Shown: in pieces, positions 42,397 to 50,234 of the stretch
Numbering within the stretch: position 1 is the first letter of the stretch
Layout: each line of letters begins with the position of its first letter
DNA from: CBDFJH01 sp965198095
Lineage (GTDB): Bacteria; Latescibacterota; UBA2968; GCA-2709665
Length of the DNA stretch: 64,000 nucleotides
Direction of reading: 5' to 3'
Assembly (NCBI GenBank): GCA_965198095.1
Contig: OZ240239.1
Coordinates: 2,728,001 to 2,792,000 of the forward strand
Notes under the pieces: generated by a model
Told to the model about the DNA's origin: nothing
The model's database searches: none
Seen by the model: the letters and a program-made list of their open reading frames with translations, nothing else
Program-made: the position numbers and the translations under genes

Positions 42397-43137
42397 TCAA
42401 TCCATCCAGATGCCGCCGTTCACGTCCAGGACTTCGCCCGTGATGTAGTCCGATTCACCCGAAGCCAGAAAAAGGGCGGCACTCGCGACCTCCTCCGGTT
42501 CTCCCCTTCGATGCTTCAAGACAATCGATTCGTCAATCCACTGGGGGTGGTTCCGGGTCATTTGCGTGTTGATAATGCCAGGGGCAAGCGCGTTGACACA
42601 GATTCCGTGCGGGCCCAGCTCCTTGGCCAGGGAAAAGGTGTAGGCGGAAACCGCCGCCTTGGAGGCCACGTAGGGCGGACTGGCCGCGAGCCCGCCCGTC
42701 TTGGCGGCCAGCGAGGAAAAGTTGATGATTTTTCCAGACCTGCGCTCGATCATATGGTCCATGACGGCTCGGCAGCAGAGGAAAACGCCCTTGACGTTGA
42801 TCCGGAGTACCCGATCCCACTCCTCCTCCGGGCAGTTGGCCGTCATGTAATGCTTGAACACGCCGGCGCCGTTGACGAGAATGTCGACCCGGGCGAATGC
42901 GCGCAGGGTGTCGGCGAACATGCTGCGTACGCTGTCGCCGTTTGAAACATCCACTTTCAGTCCAACCGCGCGAGCGCCTCCACGACGAATGCGGTCTGCG
43001 GCAGATCCTGCCGCGCCCTCTTGGATGTCGGCCACGGCCACGGAGGCCCCCTCACGGGCAAACCGTTCGGCGATGGCCCTCCCGATTCCTTGAGCTCCGC
43101 CCGTAACAAGGGCGACCTTCTCTGTCAGTCGATTCAT
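42397..43137 (-). CDS. Short-chain dehydrogenase/reductase
   Basis: NAD(P)-dependent oxidoreductase of the classical SDR family. The 246-aa product has the cofactor motif VTGGAQGIGRAIAERFA (GxxxGxG), VNGAG, the catalytic Ser in INFSSLAAKTGG and YVASK with Tyr and Lys, and the terminal ITGEVLDVNGGIWMD. AspIle after the second strand (VADIQ) suggests NAD preference. Likely transcribed with the acyl-CoA ligase. The substrate could be a 3-hydroxyacyl compound or a sugar; this is inference. Confidence 0.9.
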   Translation of the reverse strand: MNRLTEKVALVTGGAQGIGRAIAERFAREGASVAVADIQEGAAGSAADRIRRGGARAVGLKVDVSNGDSVRSMFADTLRAFARVDILVNGAGVFKHYMTANCPEEEWDRVLRINVKGVFLCCRAVMDHMIERRSGKIINFSSLAAKTGGLAASPPYVASKAAVSAYTFSLAKELGPHGICVNALAPGIINTQMTRNHPQWIDESIVLKHRRGEPEEVASAALFLASGESDYITGEVLDVNGGIWMD

Positions 43138-43381
43138 TCGATGATCCTCGATCCTCTTCGCTGCGTGTGGGCGGACAACGACGATGCCGGCGTGAGCAAA
43201 CGACTCCCGCGAAGGACAGGGACTGCGCCCAGGTCAGACGGTCACCGCGAAAATAGTCTGAATCTTTCCCGAACAAAAGTCGTCATCGAGATTCGATCGC
43301 TGCGCGAATGACGAGAAAAACAGGCCCCGGTCTCAACCATCCTTGTCTGGAAACGCGTCTGGCCCCTACTCAATTTTTGTC

Positions 43382-43411
43382 TTGCGCCCTGTTGGAACCC
43401 GGCTCTATATT
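43382..43411 (+). promoter_or_regulatory. Predicted promoter of the HU-like gene
   Basis: TTGCGC (43382-43387), an 18-base spacer, TATATT (43406-43411), then 36 bases to the ATG. The remainder of the gap from 43138 shows no gene. Confidence 0.5.
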
Positions 43412-43447
43412 ATGCGCCATTCGTTTACGCAGGAAAGGGGGGGATCG

Positions 43448-43759
43448 ATGACCACGACAAAGAAAGACTTGGCCATAAAGATATCCGAAAAGCTCGGCGT
43501 CAAGAAGCAATTGGCGTACGAAGTCGTCGACACGCTTTTCAAGGGCATGTGTGATCGTCTCATCTCCGGTGATCGAATCGAAATTCGGGGTTTTGGTGTT
43601 CTGGGCGTAAAAGATACGAAACCGAAACCGGCGGCGCGTAACCCGAGAACGGGTGAAATCGTCTACGTGCCGGCGAGGAAGAAAAGCTACTTCAAAGCAG
43701 GGGTACTCATCAAGAAGGCGCTGCACGAACCTCTCGAGAACGGGAAGGCGGAGCGATAA
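43448..43759 (+). CDS. HU/IHF family DNA-binding protein
   Basis: Small histone-like protein that bends DNA. The 103-aa product has KKDLAIKISEKLGVKKQLAYEVVDTLFKGMCDRLISGDRIEIRGFGVLGVKDTKPKPAARNPRTGE, including the RNPRTGE beta-arm tip that inserts into the minor groove. ATG 43448 follows AGGAAAGGGG by about 8 bases. An open frame further upstream is not used. It is monocistronic, with its own predicted promoter and terminator. Which of HU or IHF subunits it matches is not decidable by eye. Confidence 0.92.
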   Translation: MTTTKKDLAIKISEKLGVKKQLAYEVVDTLFKGMCDRLISGDRIEIRGFGVLGVKDTKPKPAARNPRTGEIVYVPARKKSYFKAGVLIKKALHEPLENGKAER

Positions 43760-43816
43760 CCGCTCGTGACCCCGCCACCGCGGCGCCGGGCGAAACATCA
43801 TCGAAACTTCGTTGGG

Positions 43817-43865
43817 AACCAGAAAGGGGACACGGCTTCTCGGCCGCGCCCCCTTTCTGGTTTCT
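43817..43865 (+). terminator. Intrinsic terminator after the HU-like gene
   Basis: AACCAGAAAGGGG (43817-43829) pairs with CCCCTTTCTGGTT (43850-43862), followed by TTC. The loop is 20 bases and GC-rich. Confidence 0.8.
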
Positions 43866-43949
43866 GCGACGGTTTGCACAGACCGCGTAGATGGGTAACA
43901 GGCGTTCGGGTAGACAGGTAACGCTTTTGTGGCGGTCGGAAAGACTTCA

Positions 43950-44467
43950 CCTGAATAATTCATAAAAGAGGTTAGGAAAGTCACTCATACTCACCTTTTC
44001 TTGCCGCCCAAGAAAAGGTGACAAAAGAAGGGCGCCTGCCTGCCGCGCCCAACGCGGCGCAGGCAGGCCCCTCAAACGCCGGGGAGGCTCGGGCCGTGGC
44101 GACTCAGCCTCACTGGAAAGGACTGGCGCCGCGAAAGGAATGAACGCCTCCCCCTGCCTGATGCCCGCTGCGGGACCCGCCCCCACGCCGCGAATTTCCA
44201 TTCGCTCCCACATCCGCCCCCGCACCTGACCCCGTCCCACAGAGGGCCCCAACCCCCGGGGAGGAGAAACGCGGAAGCAGCCAGGGAGCCGAAACGCCAC
44301 GGCCGCGATGACATCTGGCCCGAATTACTCGTGAAATCTGAAAAATCTGCGTAAATCCTGGACTTTCCAGTCATTGCACCAGAACAAAGTTTTTTGGCTC
44401 AAATTGGATCACTGATTGTTCTACACGAAATTATGGAAATTTTCAGCAAATTTATGAATTATTCAGG
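43950..44467. mobile_element. MITE-like repeat element, copy 1 (intact)
   Basis: A 518-base element with perfect 17-base terminal inverted repeats, CCTGAATAATTCATAAA (43950-43966) and its complement (44451-44467), flanked by TTCA on both sides as a possible target duplication. It has no transposase. Internal features are a 12-bp hairpin with 5-base loop (43992-44020), a long-range stem GGCCGTGGCG/CGCCACGGCC (44092-44101 with 44295-44304) and a nested 35-base GCCTGCC palindrome (44034-44068) absent from copy 2. It lies between convergent HU and aldehyde dehydrogenase genes. A minus-strand open frame is shared with copy 2 but looks non-coding. Confidence 0.85.
44034..44068. repeat. 35-base GCCTGCC palindrome nested in element copy 1
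   Basis: Arms GCCTGCCTGC and GCAGGCAGGC with an inner CGCG/CGCG pair around CCCAA. Copy 2 lacks it at the same position, so it was probably inserted into, or lost from, one copy. Related palindromes lie at 27205-27274. Confidence 0.7.
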
Positions 44468-44594
44468 TTCACTTTTTTCCGGAGTAGATTTCCACGACTC
44501 CCTCTGTGATTGGTTGGCCGGACCGCCACCGGAAGTCCCTTCAGGGCACTGCCGACCCGAAGGCTCCGGCCTTCATACTCGATGACGTCATAAA

Positions 44595-46004
44595 TTAGTG
44601 GAAGACGATATTCTTCAGCTCGGTCATCTCCTCCACGGCATATTTCGGGCCTTCCTTTCCCATCCCGCTCTCCTTCAGACCTCCGTAGGGCATGAGATCG
44701 GCCCGCCACTGCGGACCCCAATTCACCATCAGGTTGCCTGAATCGACGCGCCGAACGAACTGGATGGCCCAGTCCAGGTTCTCGGTGAACAGTGCTGCGC
44801 TCAGCCCGTAGTTCGTGTCGTTGGCCATGGCAATCGCCTCATCAATCGTCTCGAACCGGGTGAGTGCGACAGCCGGACCAAAAAGCTCGTCGCACGACAC
44901 ACGCATCTTCGGGTCCACGTCCGCCAGGATCGTCGGCGCGTGCATCGTGCCCTCGCGAGTGCCCCCCGTAACGATCCGGGCCCCCTGTTCCGTTGCCTCG
45001 AGGATCCATTCGTTGACGCGCACCGCGTCTGCTTCTCGGATCATCGGACCCATCGTCACGCCGTCTTCGACCGGATTCCCCGTCTGTATTTCATCCACCT
45101 TTGGCGTGAGCGCATCGATGAAATCGCCGTACACCCGCTGATTGACCAGAACCCTCTGGGCAGAAATGCAGACCTGCCCTGCGTTCGCAAACCCGGTTGC
45201 AGTGGTGGCGGCAGCCACTTTTTCCAAGTCTGCGTCCGGCATCACGATCAAGGGTGCGTTGGACCCGAGCTCCATGGTGACCTTCTTGAGACCTGCCACG
45301 TGACAGATATGCTCGCCCACATCCCGGCTTCCGGTGAAGGAGATCTTCCTGACCCGAGGATCGCTGCAAAGCCCTTCGCCGATCTGTCTACCCGGGCCCG
45401 TGATGCATTGGACAGCCTCTGGCGGTATGCCTGCCTCGAGCAGCACTTCCGTGAGTTTGAGCGCCGACAGGGGCGTATCGGTTGCAGGCTTGATGATGAC
45501 CGAATTCCCCGCGGCGAGAGCGGGACCGACCTTGTGACAGACAAGGTTTAGCGGAAAGTTGAACGGGGTGATCGCCACAACCACACCACACGGCACCCGA
45601 AGCGTAAACCCAAATTTTCCAGCACCGTTGGAGCTGCCATCGAGCGGTAGGGTTTCGCCGTAGAGCCGCTTTGCCTCCTCGGCTGAGAGCGTCATCGTCT
45701 CAATGGCCCTGGCCGCTTCACCTCTGCCTTCCTCGTATGTCTTTCCCTCTTCCAACGTGATGGTTCTGCCAAAGTCGTCGATGCGCTCCTCCATCAATTC
45801 AGCGGCACGGTGCAGGATGCCGTAGCGCTCGTAGGCCGCCATGCTCGCCACGGCTTCGGCTCCCCTGGCGGCCGTTGCCAGCGCAGCCTGGATGTCCACC
45901 TCGTCCGCCCGGGGTACCGTATCGACGACCGATCCGTCAAACGGATTTCGGACCTCGACCGCTTCGGGCTTGTCCGTCCACGCCCCATTGATGTACATTT
46001 TCAT
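44595..46004 (-). CDS. Aldehyde dehydrogenase (lactaldehyde/succinate-semialdehyde type)
   Basis: NAD(P)-dependent oxidation of an aldehyde to the acid. The 469-aa protein has the Asn in ITPFNFPLNL, the cofactor region IIKPATDTPLSALKL, FTGSRDVG, the general-base Glu in TMELGSNAPL and the nucleophile in NAGQVCISAQR. ELGSNAP rather than ELGGK resembles lactaldehyde dehydrogenase-like enzymes. Its ATG overlaps the stop of the upstream SpoIIE-type phosphatase by 4 bases, so the two are translated together. The sugar-acid genes nearby suggest a role in carbohydrate breakdown; that is inference. Confidence 0.9.
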   Translation of the reverse strand: MKMYINGAWTDKPEAVEVRNPFDGSVVDTVPRADEVDIQAALATAARGAEAVASMAAYERYGILHRAAELMEERIDDFGRTITLEEGKTYEEGRGEAARAIETMTLSAEEAKRLYGETLPLDGSSNGAGKFGFTLRVPCGVVVAITPFNFPLNLVCHKVGPALAAGNSVIIKPATDTPLSALKLTEVLLEAGIPPEAVQCITGPGRQIGEGLCSDPRVRKISFTGSRDVGEHICHVAGLKKVTMELGSNAPLIVMPDADLEKVAAATTATGFANAGQVCISAQRVLVNQRVYGDFIDALTPKVDEIQTGNPVEDGVTMGPMIREADAVRVNEWILEATEQGARIVTGGTREGTMHAPTILADVDPKMRVSCDELFGPAVALTRFETIDEAIAMANDTNYGLSAALFTENLDWAIQFVRRVDSGNLMVNWGPQWRADLMPYGGLKESGMGKEGPKYAVEEMTELKNIVFH

Positions 46005-46945
46005 GCCAAACCTCCCTCTTGTTGTTGGCTTCTCTTGATGACGATGTAGCTGATGTCGTCTTCGGGCGGGTTGAATGCGAGGATGCCTTCCTTGATGCGC
46101 TCAAAGATTTCCCTGGCGGACCGATCTTTTACCTTTCTGAGCGTGGCTTCGAGGTGATCCGGGAAGTAGGCGTGATCTCCTCTGGCGTGTTCCGAAAGGC
46201 CGTCTGTATAGAGCAGCAGGACGTCCCCCTCCCCCATCAGATTGATTTGATAGACCTGATACTTTGTTTTGTAGCCCAGGACGCTGCGGGTCGCGCGCTT
46301 GTCGATATCGTCGTGAGACGGGAGCGTGCCGATCGGCGGAAATGTCGTCAGGAGCTCCTCGTTGAAGTCTACGAACTGATTGTGCCGATTCGAAAAAAAG
46401 AGCGGCATGGGGTGGGCGGCCGAGATGAACTTGAACGTCCCTCCCTCCGAGATCTCTCCGTAGATCATCGTCAGAAACTTGGTCACGCTGGACGAATTGT
46501 AAAAGCGTGTGTTCAAATTCTCGAACAGTCTTTCGGTAATATTCCCCGAGTGATCCAGCTCATAGATCGCGCCCAGAAGAAAGGCCTGGTGAAGCATGGC
46601 TGCCAGAAGGGCGTCCGTAATCTGATGACCCGAAACATCCAGCAGGGCGATTCCCACCTTTTTCCGACACCCCTTCAACCGAGCTTCGACCTTCTCCAAA
46701 CCGACATCACGGGCTTGTCGTATTCTGGCCTCAAGGTTGTAGCGGTTCTTGAAATCCAGGTAGATGACGTGGTCTCCGCCGATCACGCCGTTCAGCGGCA
46801 TGGATTCTCCGTAGACCTGGATCCCTTGCAGCATCGGCAGGCTGCCTGATGAAGGGGTCAGGGCCTTGGCAATGTCCTGGAAATTCTGCAGCTCACCGAT
46901 CAACTTCTGAAGGGATTGCCTGACTTCCTCGATAATGTCTTGCAT
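46001..46945 (-). CDS. SpoIIE/RsbU-type PPM serine phosphatase
   Basis: Predicted Mn/Mg-dependent protein phosphatase that would reverse anti-sigma-antagonist phosphorylation. The 314-aa product has a short N-terminal helix and then the PPM fold: IGGDHVIYLDF (usually GGDFYD), VGIALLDVSGHQITDALLAAML (DVSGHG), KFISAAHPMPLFF, LLLYTDGLSEH (YTDGv-E) and PEDDISYIVIKR (DDxT/S). The key Asp residues are kept. No sensor domain is attached beyond about 50 residues. ATG 46945 is used; a TTG at 46969 would add 8 residues. No anti-sigma partner is in view. Confidence 0.85.
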   Translation of the reverse strand: MQDIIEEVRQSLQKLIGELQNFQDIAKALTPSSGSLPMLQGIQVYGESMPLNGVIGGDHVIYLDFKNRYNLEARIRQARDVGLEKVEARLKGCRKKVGIALLDVSGHQITDALLAAMLHQAFLLGAIYELDHSGNITERLFENLNTRFYNSSSVTKFLTMIYGEISEGGTFKFISAAHPMPLFFSNRHNQFVDFNEELLTTFPPIGTLPSHDDIDKRATRSVLGYKTKYQVYQINLMGEGDVLLLYTDGLSEHARGDHAYFPDHLEATLRKVKDRSAREIFERIKEGILAFNPPEDDISYIVIKRSQQQEGGLA

Positions 46946-47034
46946 TCGGTTGTTCGCGGTGAGGCGCAAACGCCGCGCGCTCTACGGGGTCGTTGCCGGC
47001 CAAATGAGATGAGCCGTGGCCGTACCCACGCTAT

Positions 47035-47063
47035 AAGATACACGGAAATCTTGGCCGCTACAA
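47035..47063 (-). promoter_or_regulatory. Predicted promoter of the phosphatase-aldehyde dehydrogenase operon
   Basis: On the minus strand TTGTAG (47063-47058), a 17-base spacer, TATCTT (47040-47035), about 90 bases before the ATG at 46945. Confidence 0.45.
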
Positions 47064-47101
47064 CCCTTGTTTAGGCTACGTCGCCTGGGCTGCGCAACGA
47101 G

Positions 47102-47136
47102 AAAGGGGGCGCCACCATCACGATGGCACCCCCTTT
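47102..47136 (-). terminator. Hairpin after the 87-aa gene
   Basis: AAAGGGGG-C-GCCA (47102-47114) pairs with TGGC-A-CCCCCTTT (47124-47136) with one C/A mismatch and a 9-base loop. Read on the minus strand it ends in CCCCCTTTCTC, so the T-run is short. Confidence 0.6.
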
Positions 47137-47162
47137 GCTCACGCGTCCTTTTAACCTAAGGA

Positions 47163-47426
47163 TCAGACCTCTGCCTCCTCGGTTTCCGCCTCGGCATGGC
47201 CGTTGGAAGTCAGATGCTCATACGCCTTGTTCAGAACAAGCACCGCCTTCGGGATATCGTTCACGCCCAGGCTGCTCGACGTCTTCCAATCCCCACTCTT
47301 GTCCCGATACCGGCGCTGGAAAGAGACATTTCGCACGGCGAACGTCTCATCCCCCCGAGTGTATTCATTCACGAATACCGAGGCGCTGCACGCACCATTC
47401 CTGAAAGTGATCTCAGGTTGAGCCAC
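47163..47426 (-). CDS. Small conserved-looking protein, unknown function
   Basis: The 87-aa product reads as a compact beta-rich domain: PEITFRNGACSASVFVNEY, then FAVRNVSFQRRYRDKSGDW, then SLGVNDIPKAVLVLNKAYEHL with an acidic tail. I recall similar short bacterial and archaeal hypothetical proteins with an F(R)xGA...NE...RxVSxxRxYxDKxGxW...VNDIPKA pattern, but cannot name the family. GTG 47426 is placed 8 bases after AAGGAGG, an ideal site; a GTG at 47435 overlaps that site. The gene is monocistronic with its own hairpin, and copy 2 of the repeat element ends 94 bases upstream. Confidence 0.8.
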   Translation of the reverse strand: MAQPEITFRNGACSASVFVNEYTRGDETFAVRNVSFQRRYRDKSGDWKTSSSLGVNDIPKAVLVLNKAYEHLTSNGHAEAETEEAEV

Positions 47427-47520
47427 AAGGTTCACCTCCTTTCCGTGATGGAAATCGCGTCTACCACCCGATCTGCCAGACCGTCATCGGTCCGTCCTGA
47501 ATCGCTCGACGCTTGTCTAT

Positions 47521-47987
47521 CCTGAATAATTCACAAAAAAGGTTAGGAAAGTCACTCGTACTCTACTTTTCTTGCCGCCCAAGAAAAGTAGACAAAAGAA
47601 GGGCTCCCCTCAAACGCCGGGGAGGCTCGGGCCGTGGCGACTCAGCCTCACTGGAAAGTATTGGCGCCGCGAAAGGAATGAACTCCTCCCCCCGCCTGAT
47701 GCCCACTGCGGGACCCGCCCCCACGCCGCGAATTTCCATTCGCCCCCACATTCGCCCCCGCACCTGACCCCGTCCCACAGAGGGCCCCCCTAACCCCTGG
47801 GGAGGAGGAACGCCGAAGCAGCTAGAGAGCCGCAACGCCACGGCCGTGATGACATCTGGCCCGAATCACTCGTGAAATCTGAACAATCTGCGTAAATCCC
47901 GGGCTTTCCAGTTATTGCACCAAAACAAAGTTTTTCAGACCAAATTGGATAACTGATTGTTCGACATAAAATTATGAAGATTTTCAG
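47521..47987. mobile_element. MITE-like repeat element, copy 2 (right end lost)
   Basis: Near-identical to copy 1 at 43950 from its left end CCTGAATAATTCACAAA (47521-47537, one change) to about 47987, where similarity stops and no right terminal repeat is seen. The 12-bp hairpin (47563-47591) differs from copy 1 by two base pairs, both compensated. The long-range stem GGCCGTGGCG/CGCCACGGCC is conserved (47630-47639 with 47836-47845). The 35-base GCCTGCC insert is absent. Right-end boundary is approximate. Confidence 0.8.
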
Positions 47988-48475
47988 GCTATTCACGCGA
48001 TGGCTTGGCCGGTTCTGGAGAGAAAGGTTCCCCAGGCCCCGGACTGCATGCAGGGTCTTCACGCCGGTTGAACGGCGTGTCTCGGGTTGGACCTCCAGCG
48101 CGTTGCCGGCCGTCGCATTGCGGAACGTTCCAGACGACAATCGGATCCTCATATGATTTAAAAGACGTTTGTAGTGTCGGTTACATAAAAAGGTTGTGCA
48201 AACCTCTAATACCTTTCAAGGGCGCGAGTCGAAGTGGACGCCGATCTTCATCGCCGCACCCGACAGGGCCCGTGTGTGCGTGCGTCCGGGACCGACCGAC
48301 AAAGATTGTCCCGAACCTCTCTCTGCCCATCCAGGCTCCTATCCGTCTCCTTTGCAAGGCACGTACCAGGAAGCGGTGATTCCACTAACGCCTTATTAAA
48401 TGAAGTCTTACCTTCTTTTCTGACCGACGGGTATCGGGACGGTGTCGAAAGAGGTTTTCAAAAAGGAGGCCTCTC

Positions 48476-48571
48476 ATGAAAAGCGATTGCCAAACAGGCC
48501 GCCACGCAAGGGGCCATAAAAAGGCCCCGACCCTTTCGGCCGGGGCTTTTCATCACGTGGTGAAGCGGTGA
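48476..48571 (+). CDS. Possible 31-aa small open reading frame
   Basis: ATG at 48476 lies 8 bases after AAAGGAGG, one of the best ribosome sites in the window. The peptide is polar and basic (MKSDCQTGRHARGHKKAPTL at its start). The second half overlaps the hairpin that probably ends rpoN transcription on the other strand, so the coding potential is doubtful. Confidence 0.2.
   Translation: MKSDCQTGRHARGHKKAPTLSAGAFHHVVKR
48518..48551 (-). terminator. Intrinsic terminator, probably for rpoN
   Basis: On the minus strand AAAAGCCCCGGCC, loop, GGTCGGGGCCTTTTT, with an A-run before and a T-run after. It lies about 120 bases past the rpoN stop and could also act on the plus strand. Confidence 0.75.
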
Positions 48572-48668
48572 ATCGAGGAGGGATTTTGAGGATGGCCACC
48601 GGGGGTTTTTCCCGGAGTCCTACGGCTCACGGAAAAGGGCCTGCCGTTGGCGACAGGTCTCCTGTGGG

Positions 48669-50111
48669 TCAAATCGCCTTTCGATACCGCGCTGGGTTGA
48701 TGCTGAGTTGACCTCTGTATTTCGCGACGGTTCGGCGGGCGATGTCGATGCCTTCCTTCCGCAACAGGTCGGCGACGCGTTGATCGCTCAAAGGATGCCG
48801 AGGGTCTTCTTCCTGGATCAGCTTGGCGATTTTGTCTTTGACGCTCCTTGCGGAGACTTCGATTCCGTCCTCGCGACTGAGGGCCCCATCGAAGAAGTAC
48901 TTCAGCTCGAAGACGCCGTGAGGCGTCTGCACGTACTTTCCGTTGCTCACGCGGCTGATCGTGGAGACGTGCATCCTGACTCTATCGGCAACTTCCTGCA
49001 GAACCATTGGCTTGAGACGGCTTGGCCCCCGCTCGAAGAAGGGCAGCTGGCGATCGACGATGCACCGCATGACTCTCAGCATCGTACGCCGCCGCTGGTG
49101 AATCGCGCCGATGAACCATCTGGCCGAGTTGAGCCGATCGATCACGAAACGCTTCGCCTCTTTGCCGGCCTTTTCCGACTGGCTGAGCAGGGTCCGGTAG
49201 ATTGGACTGACGCGCAACGAAGGGGCATTGCGGTCCGTGAGGGTTACGAAATATTCGGCTCCAACTTTCTGTACTTCCAGATCAGGCACGACCAGATTGT
49301 GATTTACGCGTGGCTCCGGCGCGAATCCCGGTTTGGGGTTCAAGCCCGAAATTGCCTCTATGGCCTCACTCAATACCTCCCTTTGAATCCCCTCCGCACG
49401 ACAGATCTTGCTGTAGCGCCGATTGATCAGGTCGTCGAGGTGTTTGCGCACGATGGCCATGGCAGGTGCATCCTCGTGCCCGTGAGCCTTGAGCTGAATC
49501 AGCAGACATTCCCGAAGATTTCGAGCGCCAACGCCGGGCGGATCGAACGTTTGAATGATCTGCAGCACCCTCTCGACATCTTCAGGTTCCACGCCCAGGA
49601 CGTCCGCAATGTCGTCTATCTGTGCGTGCAAGAAACCATCTTCGTCTATGTTTCCGATAATGTACTCCCCGATGATGATGCGATCGGCCTCGGAGAGATC
49701 TGTGAGCAGCAACTGATCCTTCAGCGCGTCTTCCAGCGTCGTCTGACTGACGCCATCGTTTTCCCACGCTTCCACGTTCGGGTCATACTCCTGGCGCGGG
49801 CTGGTATAATCCGAGTCATTCAGGTAGTCATTCCAGTCTTCTTCATCGAATGCGTCCCTGTCCAGATCTGCATTTTCGAGTTCGAGTTCTTCGAGTTCGT
49901 CCTCCGTTTCCTCCGCCTCCTCACGCGCCTCTGGATCTTCCTCCTCTTCATCCGGAGCGCGTTCTTCGATCTCGAGGAGGGGGTTGATCTCCAATTCCTG
50001 TTGAATCAGTTGCTCGAGCTCCAGTGTCGGCATTTGAAGCAGCCGCAGAGACTGAATGAGCTGTGGCGCCATCTTTTGCTGCAGTGATGGGGTTTGCGTG
50101 AGTCGAATCAT
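48669..50111 (-). CDS. rpoN: RNA polymerase sigma-54 factor
   Basis: Sigma-54 directs polymerase to -24/-12 promoters and needs AAA+ activators. The 480-aa protein has the Gln/Leu-rich region I (LTQTPSLQQKMAPQLIQSLRLLQMPTLELEQLIQQELEINPLLE), an acidic region II, a core-binding domain (FDPPGVGARNLRECLLIQL), an HTH (VLQEVADRVRMHVSTISRVSNGKYVQTPHG) and the RpoN box ARRTVAKYRGQL (usually ARRTVAKYREML). Gene order lptB-rpoN is conserved in many Gram-negative bacteria. It starts 123 bases after lptB with no obvious promoter. Confidence 0.97.
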   Translation of the reverse strand: MIRLTQTPSLQQKMAPQLIQSLRLLQMPTLELEQLIQQELEINPLLEIEERAPDEEEEDPEAREEAEETEDELEELELENADLDRDAFDEEDWNDYLNDSDYTSPRQEYDPNVEAWENDGVSQTTLEDALKDQLLLTDLSEADRIIIGEYIIGNIDEDGFLHAQIDDIADVLGVEPEDVERVLQIIQTFDPPGVGARNLRECLLIQLKAHGHEDAPAMAIVRKHLDDLINRRYSKICRAEGIQREVLSEAIEAISGLNPKPGFAPEPRVNHNLVVPDLEVQKVGAEYFVTLTDRNAPSLRVSPIYRTLLSQSEKAGKEAKRFVIDRLNSARWFIGAIHQRRRTMLRVMRCIVDRQLPFFERGPSRLKPMVLQEVADRVRMHVSTISRVSNGKYVQTPHGVFELKYFFDGALSREDGIEVSARSVKDKIAKLIQEEDPRHPLSDQRVADLLRKEGIDIARRTVAKYRGQLSINPARYRKAI

Positions 50112-50234
50112 TGGCGTTGAAAAGATGAAAACCGACCGGTTTCAAAATCTGTACCGACGTGTTCCGTCTGAATAAAGTAACAAAAATCGTTCACTCGAAC
50201 CAGCCCCTTTCACGTCACGAAAAGCGATTCGCGC

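Larger units (their letters stand above)
47988..48668. other. Gene-poor stretch between element copy 2 and rpoN
   Basis: About 680 bases without a convincing gene. It contains a 31-codon open frame with a strong ribosome site (48476-48571) and a hairpin at 48518-48551, both listed separately. Confidence 0.5.

Noticed and set aside
43947..44300. Minus-strand frame in element copy 1, with a similar frame at 47563-47841 in copy 2
   Set aside because: Similarity follows from the DNA repeat itself; the hairpin shows matched changes that favour structure, and the peptide is low-complexity.
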